Under the pieces are notes generated by a model. The model was not told where the DNA came from. It worked only from the letters and a program-made list of their open reading frames with translations, and did not search any database. Shown piece after piece: positions 25,541 to 35,730 of a stretch of 64,000 nt of DNA. This DNA is from Metasolibacillus sp. GTDB lineage: Bacteria > Bacillota > Bacilli > Bacillales_A > Planococcaceae. A program made the position numbers and the translations under genes. Positions within the stretch are counted from its first letter, which is position 1, and every line of letters starts with the position of its first letter. The stretch is from contig NZ_JAMBIZ010000003.1 of the NCBI RefSeq assembly GCF_025291715.1, positions 124,001 through 188,000 of the forward strand, read 5' to 3'.

Positions 25541-26128
25541 ATGATTATTTGGTTGAATGGCGCTTTTGGCTCAGGTAAAACAACAACAGCTTATGAGCTA
25601 AACAAGCGGCTGCCCAACTCTTTTGTGTATGACCCTGAAAATATAGGCTATTTTTTGAATAAGCATCTACCGAAAGCAATGCTGAAAAACAATTTTCAAG
25701 ATTTCAAGCAATGGCGTGTAATGAATGTAGAGATGTTAAGACTACTAGCACAAGAGCATGACGGACATATTATCGTGCCGATGACGCTTGTTAAAAAGCA
25801 ATATTATGATGAAATTATTACTCAGCTACAAAATGAAGGGGTTGCGATTGAACATTTTATTTTGTATGCAAGTGAGGCTACTTTAACAAAAAGATTAAAT
25901 AAACGTTTTGAGCGACCGAATAGTTGGCCACGCCAGCAAATTGCAGCCTGTTTATATGGTTTTGAGCATGAGGTAACAGAGAGAAAAATAGTGACAGATG
26001 CTTTAACGGTTGATGAAGTCGTAGAGGAAGTAGCAAAATTAGCGGGAGTCAAGTTGCTCCCAGATGCTAGCAATTCCCTACAAAGGAAATTTGATCGAAT
26101 TAAAATATTGCTTCAGCATATTCGTTAA
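25541..26128 (+). CDS. TmrB-like P-loop ATPase (tunicamycin-resistance family)
   Basis: The 195-residue protein resembles B. subtilis TmrB closely through MIIWLNGAFGSGKTT (Walker A), VYDPENIG, IVPMTLV and the C-terminal DRIKILLQHIR. TmrB is a membrane-associated ATP-binding protein that confers tunicamycin resistance when amplified. Whether this homologue binds tunicamycin is not known. AAAGGAG precedes ATG 25541. It is divergent from the RSH pair and followed by a two-component system with no clear terminator between. Confidence 0.82.
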   Translation: MIIWLNGAFGSGKTTTAYELNKRLPNSFVYDPENIGYFLNKHLPKAMLKNNFQDFKQWRVMNVEMLRLLAQEHDGHIIVPMTLVKKQYYDEIITQLQNEGVAIEHFILYASEATLTKRLNKRFERPNSWPRQQIAACLYGFEHEVTERKIVTDALTVDEVVEEVAKLAGVKLLPDASNSLQRKFDRIKILLQHIR

Positions 26129-26224
26129 TATGCTAGAAGGTATATTAGCTGCTAAATTTGGCTTTATCTCCATGTTTTGTCTATGATACTATTTGAGTAC
26201 AATAAAAAGAAAGAAGGTCCTGTC

Positions 26225-27940
26225 GTGGTTTTTAGTGTAGAGCTGATGCTAATGATAATATCTCTAATCATGATGGGTACTATTTTTTTCACCCTTTATC
26301 GCTTTAGAAAAGTATATGGAGTCATTTATATGATGGCGCTTGTCATTTGTCGAATGACGTATGCGAGTAGTCTAATCTTAGAGAAAAGTAGCTATTTATT
26401 AGCTGAAAAAATTTTTTTCCGTGCTATTCAGCAAACGTCGCTAATATTAATGATTCCTTGCTTTATACTCTTTGTCTATTTATTAATTAATCATCAAAAA
26501 ACGCTTAAAGTTGGATGGAAAATAGCGATTTTTTCACCCTTTATTAGCTGGAGCTTACTTATATGGCTTGACCCTTATTTACATATTGTCTATCACACAA
26601 GCACATTAGTAGATGGTCAATTGTTAACAGTTAGAACACTCTATGCAAGTAGCTTTAATATTTTGTGCTATGCGATTTTAGCCATTTGCTTCTACCATCT
26701 ATTTCGCTATGTGTGGGCGATTCGCAATGATTTTCGCCGACCAGGTCTATTTGTCTTAGTATTGACCGCCTTGCCATTTGTGTTAGAAATGATTCGCTTT
26801 GCCAATCCAAAGTGGTCAACCCAGCTAGGTACATTGTCTACTTTTTGCAGTGTGACAGGATTAGCTATTTTGTTTATTATTTTAAAAACAAAATTTCTTG
26901 CGATTGTGCCAATTGCTAAGCATACTGTCTTTGATCGTTTCCCAGAGAGTATCGTCATTATGAATGCTGCTGGTGAAGTGATGGAAAGCAATGCGCAGGG
27001 GATTCAATTTTTTAAGTTATTAGGCTATAGCGATATTTATAATCAAAAGGCTTCAGAACTACTTACACAGTGGGCAGCATGGCATCATTTAACACAGACG
27101 ATGCAGCAAGGTGTTGTCGATATAGAGGTGTGGATACAAAAGATCAAAAAAATGTATCGTGTCCATGTCTATCCATTGCAAATAGGACAGGGCAGTGTAT
27201 CGCTTTTGGTAGATATAACAGAGCAACAGCGGCAATTAGAGGAAATAGCGCATTTGAACAAGTTAAAAGATCAGCTTGTTGCGGTCGTGTCCCACGATAT
27301 ACGTAGCCCGTTAGCGATGCAATATCAATTAATCGAGCTGCTAGAGGAAGATCGTGCGCATTTTGACAGAGACCATCAGGAAATAATTACAAAGCTTGGT
27401 GAGCAAATACGACACACACTTACTATGTCTAATAATTTACTAGAATGGTTCCGCAGTCAGCGAAATGATGTCGTTTTGCGACCTCAAGTGCTCCTGCTAG
27501 TAGATGTTGTGGAGGAATGCTGTCAATTAGTCGCTCTGCAATGTGAGATGAAAAGTTTACATGTTGTCAATGATATGGCACAAGATACATACGTTTATGC
27601 AGATAGAGAAATAGTATCGCTCGTCCTGCGCAATTTATTATCCAATGCCATTAAGTTTACGCAAGCTGGTGGAATGATTCAGATTAAGGCGCAGCCATCA
27701 GGGGAAATGGTCATTGTATCTGTACGAGATAATGGTCTTGGTATGGAGGAACAGCAAATTGAACAGCTATTTCATGAAAATCAAATGTGCTCAACGACTG
27801 GCACGGCTGGTGAAAAAGGGGCAGGTCTTGGCTTATTAGTCAGCAAGCAGTTTATGCAATTAAGTGGTGAAAGTATATGGGCGGAAAGTGCTGTAGGGCA
27901 AGGGAGCGTTTTCTATTTTACACTGAGAGGTGAGAAGTAA
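26225..27940 (+). CDS. Sensor histidine kinase with 7TM-type N terminus and PAS domain
   Basis: A 571-residue membrane kinase. About seven hydrophobic helices fill residues 1-220 (7TM histidine-kinase input domain), a PAS-like region follows (about 235-325), then the HisKA box VVSHDIRSPLAM with the phospho-accepting His, and a HATPase domain with LLSNAIKFT and DNGLGM. The signal is unknown. GTG 26225 is chosen for AGAAGG seven bases upstream; a TTG at 26177 would add a polar segment without a ribosome site. The response-regulator gene starts two bases after the stop. Confidence 0.85.
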   Translation: MVFSVELMLMIISLIMMGTIFFTLYRFRKVYGVIYMMALVICRMTYASSLILEKSSYLLAEKIFFRAIQQTSLILMIPCFILFVYLLINHQKTLKVGWKIAIFSPFISWSLLIWLDPYLHIVYHTSTLVDGQLLTVRTLYASSFNILCYAILAICFYHLFRYVWAIRNDFRRPGLFVLVLTALPFVLEMIRFANPKWSTQLGTLSTFCSVTGLAILFIILKTKFLAIVPIAKHTVFDRFPESIVIMNAAGEVMESNAQGIQFFKLLGYSDIYNQKASELLTQWAAWHHLTQTMQQGVVDIEVWIQKIKKMYRVHVYPLQIGQGSVSLLVDITEQQRQLEEIAHLNKLKDQLVAVVSHDIRSPLAMQYQLIELLEEDRAHFDRDHQEIITKLGEQIRHTLTMSNNLLEWFRSQRNDVVLRPQVLLLVDVVEECCQLVALQCEMKSLHVVNDMAQDTYVYADREIVSLVLRNLLSNAIKFTQAGGMIQIKAQPSGEMVIVSVRDNGLGMEEQQIEQLFHENQMCSTTGTAGEKGAGLGLLVSKQFMQLSGESIWAESAVGQGSVFYFTLRGEK

Positions 27941-27941
27941 A

Positions 27942-29060
27942 ATGAAGGTGTTGATTGTAGATGACGAGCCAATTATGCTGCTAACGATGAAACGTATGTT
28001 AGCAAGTATAGATGGGATTGAGCTTGTTGGCAGCTTTCAACAAATAAATGAGGCATTGGCTTTTCTTCAGCAGCATGAGGCAGATATCGCGTTTTTAGAT
28101 ATTGAAATCGCTGAGGACAATGGCATCGAATTAGCGCGCAATTTACGTGCAAACAATGCAAATCTTGATATTGTGTTTACAACGGCCCATGCGAATTACG
28201 CGATGCAGGCTTACGATGTTTATCCACTTGATTATATGTTAAAGCCAGTGTCGAAAAGCCGTTTGAATCAAACAATTGCAAGAGCTATGAGTAAGCGACG
28301 AACAGCGTCTACTACTGAAAATGCTGTGCAAAATCGCCTTAAAGTGCAAACATTTGGATGTCTCGAAGTAAGTAGTACACAATATGGTGAAGTGAAATGG
28401 CGCTCCAAGAAAAATAAAGAATTGTTTGCTTATTTGTTAATGAAGCGTGGGAAAAGCGTAGCAAAAATGAGGCTGATTGAGGATGTCTTTCCAGAGATGC
28501 CTGTAAAAAATGCGGAAACGTATTTACATACAGCCGTTTATCAGCTACGTGCGGTATTAAAGGATCATGGCTTTAAGAGTCATGTCATTTCTGGTCAGGA
28601 GAAATATCGCTTAGATTTGACGAATATGGATGTGGATTTTTTACAATTCGAGCAAGGAGTCGCAATGCTCACACAAATAAACAAAGATAATGAACATGTG
28701 GCGCTAGAGCTAGAAAAGCAAGTAAATGGTGTACTATTTGAGGAACCATATTTCTTATGGGCAGCTTTTGAGCAGGAGAGCATGAGCTTGTTATATACTT
28801 CCTTTGCCAAACGTCTTGCTAGTTGGCTATTACAGAGAGAACGCTATGTAACGGCTGTGGAAATCGTCAGGAAAATAGTAGTATATGATGGCTTTGATGA
28901 AGAGGCAAATCAGCTTTTGCTCAACCTATATGGAGCAATGAGGGATATGTACGCCTTCCAGCAGCACTATCAGCAATATGTGCAAAGAATGCAGCGAGAG
29001 TTACATTTACCACCATCAATGACGATGCAGCAGTTATATGAACGATATCAAAAAGCATAG
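27942..29060 (+). CDS. Response regulator with winged-helix and BTAD (SARP-like) domains
   Basis: The 372-residue regulator has a receiver domain (residues 1-120: IVDDEP, phospho-acceptor Asp in AFLDIEI, LDYMLKPVSK). A winged-helix DNA-binding domain (about 135-230: RLKVQTFGCLEVS, NKELFAYLLM) and a bacterial transcriptional activation domain of TPR-like helices follow (about 235-372). This receiver-wHTH-BTAD order is SARP-like and less common in Bacillaceae than OmpR or LytTR types. It pairs with the kinase just upstream; the surface-protein gene 100 bases downstream is a possible target. AGAGGTGAG precedes ATG 27942. Confidence 0.83.
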   Translation: MKVLIVDDEPIMLLTMKRMLASIDGIELVGSFQQINEALAFLQQHEADIAFLDIEIAEDNGIELARNLRANNANLDIVFTTAHANYAMQAYDVYPLDYMLKPVSKSRLNQTIARAMSKRRTASTTENAVQNRLKVQTFGCLEVSSTQYGEVKWRSKKNKELFAYLLMKRGKSVAKMRLIEDVFPEMPVKNAETYLHTAVYQLRAVLKDHGFKSHVISGQEKYRLDLTNMDVDFLQFEQGVAMLTQINKDNEHVALELEKQVNGVLFEEPYFLWAAFEQESMSLLYTSFAKRLASWLLQRERYVTAVEIVRKIVVYDGFDEEANQLLLNLYGAMRDMYAFQQHYQQYVQRMQRELHLPPSMTMQQLYERYQKA

Positions 29061-29100
29061 GGCAGTAGGTTGATATTTGCCTACTACCCTATGCCTTTTC
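29059..29100 (+). terminator. Terminator-like hairpin after the response regulator
   Basis: AGGGCAGTAGG pairs with CCTACTACCCT apart from one wobble; the T tract begins only after ATGCC. Confidence 0.5.
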
Positions 29101-29158
29101 ATTTTTCTTTCATTTATCTATGGTAGCTTTTTATAAATGACAAGAAGGAGAGGTTTGC

Positions 29159-31282
29159 ATGAAAAAAATAGGGCTTTTGCTCGCTATATTCGTATTGATT
29201 TTATATGGGAGGAGTTCATCAGTTAAAGCTGCGGAGGAAAATGGCTTTCATTACAATGTGAATGGTGCAGAAATTGAGATTACAAATTACACGGGGCCAG
29301 CAGGGGAGATTGTGATACCCAATACACTAGGCTCAGGGGGAGAGCCTGTTACACAAATTGCAAATGAGGCTTTTCGCAATAAAGGGTTAACAAAGGTGAC
29401 AGTGCCACATACAGTACAAGTTATAGGAAAAGAAGCATTCCAAAATAATCAAATTACCAATGTCAATTTGTCCAGCACAGTAAAAGAGATTCGTCAATCG
29501 GCCTTTGCTAACAATGCGTTAACAGAAATTATTCTTCCACATAGTGTAACAACACTAGGGGATTATGCGTTTGCTGAGAATCAATTAACAACAGTCGATA
29601 TCTCACCAAATATAACGAGACTATCATCGTTTGCCTTTGCTGATAATCTGTTAACTGATGTCATAATTCCAGTAGGTGTAGAAGAAATTAGTCAAGGTGC
29701 ATTCTCTAAAAATCGATTAACACATGTCAGCTTCCCCAATACGCTTAAAACGCTAGGACAAGCTGCGTTTAGCAATAATTATTTAACAGATATAACATTT
29801 CCAAACTCCTTAAATAATTTAGGAAACTGGGCATTTCAAGAAAATAATATGCGTACAGTGACATTTAATAGTAGCCCAACTATTGGGCAAGAGCCTTTTC
29901 TTAGTCAAGGGAAATATGGAGTGCAACAAATTTATGGAGGAATGTTTACAGCAGAAGACTTTTTGATAGAGTGGGATTCCTCTGTTCCAACATTACCATT
30001 CGTGATTTATGCTAAATATGAATATAAAGTGTCCTTTGATACAATGGGCGGGACAGCAATAAATCCTCTCTATGTACTGTCAAAAGGGAAAATAATAGAA
30101 CCCGGAGCGCCGAGCAAGCTTGATGCGATATTCGATGGTTGGTATGAAAATACAACGTTTAATGATAGATGGGATTTTGCGACAGATGTCGTGACGAAGC
30201 CGCTAACATTGTATGCAAAATGGCAAAGCTATTATCAAGTGTCCTTTGATACAAATGGAGGTTCGGCTGTTGCAATGCAGCATATTATACCTAATGGGAA
30301 CATTACATTGCCACCTCCACCAACAAAAGTAGATCATGTATTTGCAGGCTGGTATAAAGATGTGCTATTTACAGAGCTATGGGATTTTGTAAATGATAAA
30401 GTGACGGCAGACACAATACTTTATGCTAAATGGACGAAAAATACTTCGCCACCTCCAGTACCAGCACCTATTGAAAAAGAGCGATCCACTTACACAGTAA
30501 TATTTAATGTCAATGGTGGGACAACAGTAGCTAATCAAACGCTTGAGGAACAGCAAAAGGTAGTGGAGCCGACAAAGCCATTAAAAGAAGGCTACACATT
30601 TGCAGGATGGTATAAGGATGCTATGTTCATAAATAAATGGGATTTTACGCAGGATATCGTGACAGAAAATATGACATTGTATGCAAAATGGGTAGAAAAT
30701 GTAGTGGATATACCAGATAACTCAAATGAAATCACAGAGCCTACTCTGGAACAGCCACCAGCATGTCCAATTCAATTTAACGATATCGCCTCACATTGGG
30801 CACAAAAAATGATTGAAGATATCGCAGGACGCTGCTGGGTTAAAGGCTATCCTGATAGCACATTCAAGCCAAACGATTCCATTCAGCGTCAGCATGTAGC
30901 AGTAATATTTACTCGAGCATTTGATTTACTAGCAGTGCGTGAGATGCAAGAGTTTACAGATATTACGACGAAGCATCGCTATTATGATGCGATTGCTCAA
31001 GTGTATCAAGCAGGGGTATTTGATGGAACAGAAGGCAAATTTAATCCCGAAGCACCGATGACAAGAGCACATATGGCGAAAGTGCTTGTGGAAGCATTTG
31101 ATTTAACCTCAGAGCAAACAAGTACATTCCAAGATGTGCCTGCTACACATTGGGCATATGCCTATATCTCAATACTAGCAGATCAGCAAATTGCCTTGGG
31201 GGATGGCGGATATTTCAAGCCAAATGAACCTGTGACACGTGCGCAATTTGTCGCATTTATGTATCGAGCGCTGCAACAATAG
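29159..31282 (+). CDS. SLH-anchored surface protein with BspA-type LRR and InlB B-repeats
   Basis: A 707-residue exported protein. A signal peptide of about 24 residues ends near SVKAA. Residues about 30-240 hold seven or so BspA-like LRR_5 repeats (pattern IxxxAFxxNxLTxVxxP). Three InlB B-type (Listeria-Bacteroides) repeats follow, each ending W-DF...TLYAKW. Three SLH domains at about 535-707 (HWAQKMIEDI, HRYYDAIAQV, HWAYAYISIL) would anchor it to cell-wall pyruvylated polymer. It may be an adhesin; the ligand is unknown. Flanking terminators make it monocistronic. Confidence 0.88.
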   Translation: MKKIGLLLAIFVLILYGRSSSVKAAEENGFHYNVNGAEIEITNYTGPAGEIVIPNTLGSGGEPVTQIANEAFRNKGLTKVTVPHTVQVIGKEAFQNNQITNVNLSSTVKEIRQSAFANNALTEIILPHSVTTLGDYAFAENQLTTVDISPNITRLSSFAFADNLLTDVIIPVGVEEISQGAFSKNRLTHVSFPNTLKTLGQAAFSNNYLTDITFPNSLNNLGNWAFQENNMRTVTFNSSPTIGQEPFLSQGKYGVQQIYGGMFTAEDFLIEWDSSVPTLPFVIYAKYEYKVSFDTMGGTAINPLYVLSKGKIIEPGAPSKLDAIFDGWYENTTFNDRWDFATDVVTKPLTLYAKWQSYYQVSFDTNGGSAVAMQHIIPNGNITLPPPPTKVDHVFAGWYKDVLFTELWDFVNDKVTADTILYAKWTKNTSPPPVPAPIEKERSTYTVIFNVNGGTTVANQTLEEQQKVVEPTKPLKEGYTFAGWYKDAMFINKWDFTQDIVTENMTLYAKWVENVVDIPDNSNEITEPTLEQPPACPIQFNDIASHWAQKMIEDIAGRCWVKGYPDSTFKPNDSIQRQHVAVIFTRAFDLLAVREMQEFTDITTKHRYYDAIAQVYQAGVFDGTEGKFNPEAPMTRAHMAKVLVEAFDLTSEQTSTFQDVPATHWAYAYISILADQQIALGDGGYFKPNEPVTRAQFVAFMYRALQQ

Positions 31283-31288
31283 TATATC

Positions 31289-31322
31289 AAACGGTCGAGA
31301 AAACAAGCTCGACCGTTTTTGC
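31289..31322 (+). terminator. Rho-independent terminator after the SLH protein
   Basis: AACGGTCGAG (31290-31299) pairs with CTCGACCGTT (31308-31317) and ends in TTTTT. Confidence 0.9.
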
Positions 31323-31383
31323 ATTTCAAAAGTGCAGTATTTGTCGTATACTAAAAAGAGAAAAATAGCAAGATGGAGGAATT

Positions 31384-32952
31384 ATGAAAAAGCAACAGAA
31401 AAAATGGAAAATTGTAAGTTTTGTCACGATGATTTTTGTTTTATGTCTATCAACAATCACTGTCCATCCAGCATCAGCAAGCACAGTGCAGCCGAAAGAG
31501 GAGATGCGTGCGGTATGGATTTCAACAGTGCTAAATATTGATATGAAGGCGGGAATGAATAAGGAGCAATATACCGCTTGGGTACGTCAAACATTAGATA
31601 AATTAAAAGCAAATAAGTTAAATACGGTGATTTATCAAGTAAGACCAACAAATGATGCGATGTATTCATCAAAGCTCGCACCATGGTCAACCTACATAAC
31701 AGGGAAAAAACAAGGAACAAATCCAGGATACGACCCGCTTGCTATTATGGTAGAAGAGGCACATAAACGAGGGATGGAGCTACATGCATGGATGAACCCA
31801 TACCGCGTAACAATGCCTAGCCAAAAATTAAAGGATCTTGCACCTGATAATGTCGCAAGAAAAAATCCGAGCTGGGTTGTCAAATATGGCAAGCAATATT
31901 ATTTAAATCCTGGCTTGCCAGAAGTGCAAAACTATTTAGTGAAAACAGTAAAAGAGCTAGTAGCAAATTATGATATCGATGCAGTTCATATGGACGATTA
32001 TTTTTATCCATACAAAATTGCTAAGGAAGCTTTCCCAGATCAAGCAGCCTACAAAAAATACGGTAGCTCCTTCAAAAAAGTGGAGGATTGGCGACGTGAT
32101 AATGTGAACCAGCTTGTCAAAAAGCTTTATACAGCAATTAAAGAAACGAAGCCACATGTGCAATTCGGCATTTCACCATTCGGTGTATGGCGCAATAAAT
32201 CAGCAGATAAAACAGGTAGCGATACAAAAGCAGGTGTCAACAACTATGACGATTTATATGCGGATGTAAGAGCATGGATTAAAAATGGTACAATTGATTA
32301 TGTGACACCACAAATTTATTGGTCGCGCACATTGTCTGTTGCCAAATACGGAACATTGCTTGACTGGTGGAGCCATGAAGTACAAACATATGCGAAAGCA
32401 CACCCTGTTCATCTCTATATAGGGCTTGCCGATTATAAAGTAGGCAACGATAGCGATAAAGCATGGAAAAACAAAATGGAGCTACCGAATCAAATTATAG
32501 CGAATCGTTCAGCAAAAACAGCGGCGATGGGACAAATGCACTTTTCTTTGAAAAGTATGCAAACCAATAAACTAGGCTATGCAACAGTTGTTAATCAGCA
32601 GCTATATAATTATACGGCGCTAACACCAGGTACACCTTGGGTAAATGCGACAGCGCCTGCTGAACCGACTTTTGTACAGGTGACAAAAGAGGCAACTGGT
32701 CGCAAAATTGAAATGACAGATGGAAATAAAAATCAACCACGTAAATATGTTATTTATCGTTTTGCTGGCAATGGTGAAGGCTCATACGATGATCCGAAAA
32801 ATATTGTAGATGTTGTTTATAATACGAATGGCTTTACAACATTTGTGGACAAGACAGCCTCAGCTAAAAAGAACTACACATATGGCATTAAGGCTGTATC
32901 CGCTACAGGTGTAGAAAGTGAAGCAGCTTTTGTCGTAGTGGAGGGCGAGTAG
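31384..32952 (+). CDS. Secreted GHL10-type glycosidase-like protein (DUF187)
   Basis: A 522-residue secreted protein of the glycosyl-hydrolase-like 10 family, related to B. subtilis YngK. A signal peptide ends near residue 34 (ASAST). The barrel shows [37 protein letters not shown] and [11 protein letters not shown], with acidic residues at the expected active site. A C-terminal fibronectin-III-like domain begins near residue 430. The family is suspected to act on cell-wall glycans; the substrate here is unknown. A GGAGGA-type site precedes ATG 31384. Confidence 0.87.
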   Translation: MKKQQKKWKIVSFVTMIFVLCLSTITVHPASASTVQPKEEMRAVWISTVLNIDMKAGMNKEQYTAWVRQTLDKLKANKLNTVIYQVRPTNDAMYSSKLAPWSTYITGKKQGTNPGYDPLAIMVEEAHKRGMELHAWMNPYRVTMPSQKLKDLAPDNVARKNPSWVVKYGKQYYLNPGLPEVQNYLVKTVKELVANYDIDAVHMDDYFYPYKIAKEAFPDQAAYKKYGSSFKKVEDWRRDNVNQLVKKLYTAIKETKPHVQFGISPFGVWRNKSADKTGSDTKAGVNNYDDLYADVRAWIKNGTIDYVTPQIYWSRTLSVAKYGTLLDWWSHEVQTYAKAHPVHLYIGLADYKVGNDSDKAWKNKMELPNQIIANRSAKTAAMGQMHFSLKSMQTNKLGYATVVNQQLYNYTALTPGTPWVNATAPAEPTFVQVTKEATGRKIEMTDGNKNQPRKYVIYRFAGNGEGSYDDPKNIVDVVYNTNGFTTFVDKTASAKKNYTYGIKAVSATGVESEAAFVVVEGE

Positions 32953-32963
32953 CCTGAAAAAGT

Positions 32964-32999
32964 ACAGGAGGGAATCTATATGCCTTCCTGTATTTTTTC
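32964..32999 (+). terminator. Terminator after the GHL10 gene
   Basis: TACAGGAGGG pairs with CCTTCCTGTA (one wobble), followed by TTTTTTCA. Confidence 0.8.
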
Positions 33000-33079
33000 A
33001 TCATTTAGGCAAACATTGTGCTTTGCCTATTGTTCATAGTATAATGCACTATAGTTTACATTTAGGAGAGAACAATTAT

Positions 33080-34909
33080 ATGAACCGAGAAGAACGTTTG
33101 AAACGCCAAGAGAATATCCGAAATTTCTCGATTATCGCCCATATTGACCATGGGAAATCAACTTTAGCAGACCGACTTTTAGAATCAACAAAAACAGTAA
33201 CACAGCGTGAAATGAAATCGCAATTGCTTGATTCGATGGATTTAGAGCGTGAGCGTGGCATTACGATTAAATTAAACGCAGTGCAATTAAAATATGTAGC
33301 AAAAGATGGAGAAACGTATACATTCCATTTAATTGATACACCAGGACACGTCGATTTCACATATGAGGTATCACGTTCTTTAGCGGCATGTGAAGGTGCT
33401 ATTTTAGTTGTCGATGCAGCACAAGGTATCGAAGCACAAACATTAGCTAACGTCTATTTAGCGCTTGATAATGATTTAGAAATTATGCCCGTTATTAATA
33501 AAATTGACTTACCAGCAGCTGACCCAGAGCGTGTTAAGCAGGAAATTGAGGACGTTATTGGCTTGGACGCATCAGATGCCGTTTTAGCATCAGCGAAGGC
33601 TGGTATCGGGATTGAGGAAATTTTAGAGCAAATTGTAGAAAAAGTACCTGCACCAACAGGTGATCCAGATGCCCCATTACAAGCGCTTATTTTTGACTCT
33701 GTCTATGATGCCTACAAAGGTGTTATCATTTCCATTCGTATTGTTAACGGTACAGTGAAGCCTGGAGATAAAATTCGTATGATGGCAACAGGTGCAGAGT
33801 TTGAGGTAATTGAAGTAGGAATTCATACACCAAAGGCTGTGCCACAAGCGGAATTAACAGTTGGTGACGTAGGTTATTTAACAGCATCCATTAAAAATGT
33901 TGGCGATACACGTGTAGGGGATACGGTAACGTTTGCAGGTAATAAAGCAGCAACAGAGGCATTACCCGGCTATCGTAAATTAAATCCAATGGTGTTCTGC
34001 GGCTTATACCCAATCGATACAGCGAAATACAATGACTTACGTGAAGCGCTAGAAAAATTAGAGCTAAACGACTCTGCCTTACAATATGAGCCAGAAACAT
34101 CACAAGCATTAGGCTTCGGTTTCCGCTGTGGCTTCTTAGGCTTGTTGCATATGGAAATTATTCAAGAGCGTATCGAGCGTGAGTTTAATATCGATTTAAT
34201 TACGACAGCACCTTCTGTTATTTATGAAGTATTTATGACAGATGGCTCGTCGATTCGCGTTGATAACCCATCGATGATGCCTGATCCACAAAAAATTGAC
34301 CGCATTGAAGAGCCGTATGTAAAAGCAACGATTATGGTGCCGAATGATTATGTAGGTGCAGTTATGGAGCTTTGCCAAATGAAGCGTGGGAATTTCATGG
34401 GCATGGATTATCTTGATACATCACGTGTCAGCATTCAATACGAAATTCCACTTTCGGAAATCGTTTATGATTTCTTCGATTATTTAAAGTCAAACACGAA
34501 AGGCTATGCATCATTTGACTATGAGTTAATCGGTTACAAGCCATCGAAGCTTGTGAAAATGGATATTTTATTAAATAGTGAGCAAGTCGATGCATTAAGC
34601 TTTATCGTACACCGTGACTTTGCTTATGAGCGTGGTAAAGTGATTGTAGAAAAATTAAAGGAATTAATCCCAAGACAGCAATTCGAAGTGCCTGTTCAAG
34701 CGGCTATCGGACAAAAGGTTGTGGCGCGCTCGACAATCAAAGCCATCCGTAAAAACGTACTTGCTAAATGTTATGGCGGTGACATTTCGCGTAAACGTAA
34801 GCTTCTTGATAAGCAAAAAGAAGGTAAAAAGCGTATGAAGCAAGTAGGCTCTGTGGAAGTTCCACAGGAAGCATTTATGGCTGTGTTGAAGATGGATGAT
34901 AGTAAATAA
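33080..34909 (+). CDS. lepA: Elongation factor 4 (LepA)
   Basis: A 609-residue translational GTPase that back-translocates or remodels stalled ribosomes. G1 is [12 protein letters not shown]3 is DTPGHVDF and G4 is NKIDL; the LepA-specific C-terminal domain contains [17 protein letters not shown] 33080 has TAGGAGAG upstream; the longer frame from 33023 is unsupported. In B. subtilis lepA, hemW and hrcA are adjacent; here about 6 kb of accessory genes separates lepA from hemW. Confidence 0.97.
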   Translation: MNREERLKRQENIRNFSIIAHIDHGKSTLADRLLESTKTVTQREMKSQLLDSMDLERERGITIKLNAVQLKYVAKDGETYTFHLIDTPGHVDFTYEVSRSLAACEGAILVVDAAQGIEAQTLANVYLALDNDLEIMPVINKIDLPAADPERVKQEIEDVIGLDASDAVLASAKAGIGIEEILEQIVEKVPAPTGDPDAPLQALIFDSVYDAYKGVIISIRIVNGTVKPGDKIRMMATGAEFEVIEVGIHTPKAVPQAELTVGDVGYLTASIKNVGDTRVGDTVTFAGNKAATEALPGYRKLNPMVFCGLYPIDTAKYNDLREALEKLELNDSALQYEPETSQALGFGFRCGFLGLLHMEIIQERIEREFNIDLITTAPSVIYEVFMTDGSSIRVDNPSMMPDPQKIDRIEEPYVKATIMVPNDYVGAVMELCQMKRGNFMGMDYLDTSRVSIQYEIPLSEIVYDFFDYLKSNTKGYASFDYELIGYKPSKLVKMDILLNSEQVDALSFIVHRDFAYERGKVIVEKLKELIPRQQFEVPVQAAIGQKVVARSTIKAIRKNVLAKCYGGDISRKRKLLDKQKEGKKRMKQVGSVEVPQEAFMAVLKMDDSK

Positions 34910-34950
34910 GAAATAGTAGCAGAGCAATATGACTCTAGCTATAGTTAATA

Positions 34951-34986
34951 GAGCACTTAACCTTTTTTACGGTTAAGTGCTCTTAT
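34951..34986 (+). terminator. Rho-independent terminator after lepA
   Basis: GAGCACTTAACC pairs perfectly with GGTTAAGTGCTC, 12 bp, followed by TTATT. Confidence 0.85.
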
Positions 34987-35091
34987 TATCGTAATTTATT
35001 AAAATTATTTGAAAAATTAAAGGGATTTAACAAAAAATATAGAATATAACAATTTGAAAGACGAATTTTGAATATAGGAGGAAATAAATCA

Positions 35092-35262
35092 ATGAAAAAG
35101 AAAAAAACATTGTTATCAGTTGCCGTTGCAACTTTTCTGCTTTTCGGTTTGTCATTTAGCTCAGGTGCAAGCGCTGCGAATGATCAAGGTGCAGGAGGCG
35201 GAGGCTATACGCCGCCACCACCAAAATGCCAACCTGGAAAGGCATGTCCAATCTTAGCATAG
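35092..35262 (+). CDS. Small secreted peptide precursor with a C-terminal Cys pair
   Basis: A 56-residue precursor. A clear signal peptide (Lys-rich start, hydrophobic core, ASA cleavage site at about residue 28) leaves a mature chain of about 28 residues. That chain starts ANDQGAGGGGY, has four Pro, and ends CQPGKACPILA. The two Cys are five residues apart and could close a small ring. TAGGAGGAA precedes ATG 35092 and a strong terminator follows, so it is a single-gene unit. No family is recognised, and a signalling, structural or antimicrobial role would be speculation. Confidence 0.7.
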   Translation: MKKKKTLLSVAVATFLLFGLSFSSGASAANDQGAGGGGYTPPPPKCQPGKACPILA

Positions 35263-35288
35263 CTTAACAATTCGATATTGAGAAATAG

Positions 35289-35336
35289 AGCACGTAAATG
35301 AGTTTGGCTAGCCACATTCATTTACGTGCTTTTTCT
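35289..35336 (+). terminator. Rho-independent terminator after the peptide gene
   Basis: AGCACGTAAATGA (35289-35301) pairs perfectly with TCATTTACGTGCT (35318-35330), followed by TTTTTC. Confidence 0.9.
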
Positions 35337-35481
35337 TGTAACAAAATAAAACTTGTCCTATGTTTCACTCCCGATTGCTAGTACATCATCTCCAGCAACA
35401 ATCCACTAATAGACATTCGTACAAAAGATGTGCAAGCAGCAGAGTATACTAGATTAGATGAAGAAGATAGGGAGGGAGAGT

Positions 35482-35730
35482 ATGTCATTTAATCATAGCA
35501 ACAAAGGCTGTCATAAAATAAAATATTGTCCGATTGAGACTAGATTTTTTGGTAAATTTATTGCTGGTGACTATGTTGCACCTAATATACCACCTGAAGA
35601 GCGTACAATGGCCTTTGGTTCATTACGCAGTAATACATTGGAAGATACAGCAACCGTGCAGACCCCTGTATCATTCGATATAGTAGGCCCTTTATCGAAT
35701 GTGACAGTGAGCCAACAGGAAATGAATTAG
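35482..35730 (+). CDS. N-terminal half of a frameshifted jelly-roll (BclA/C1q-like) surface protein
   Basis: This 82-residue frame begins MSFNHSNKGC after a strong GGGAGGGAGAG site and runs into AFGSLRSN and FDIVGPLSNVTV, the opening of a TNF/C1q-like domain seen in Bacillus exosporium and collagen-like proteins. It then hits TAG at 35728-35730. In the -1 frame the sequence SEPTGNELVINESGVYQ continues the domain in register and leads into the next frame. The pair is most simply one gene with a one-base indel near 35705-35709. A coupled two-subunit arrangement is less likely. Confidence 0.6.
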   Translation: MSFNHSNKGCHKIKYCPIETRFFGKFIAGDYVAPNIPPEERTMAFGSLRSNTLEDTATVQTPVSFDIVGPLSNVTVSQQEMN

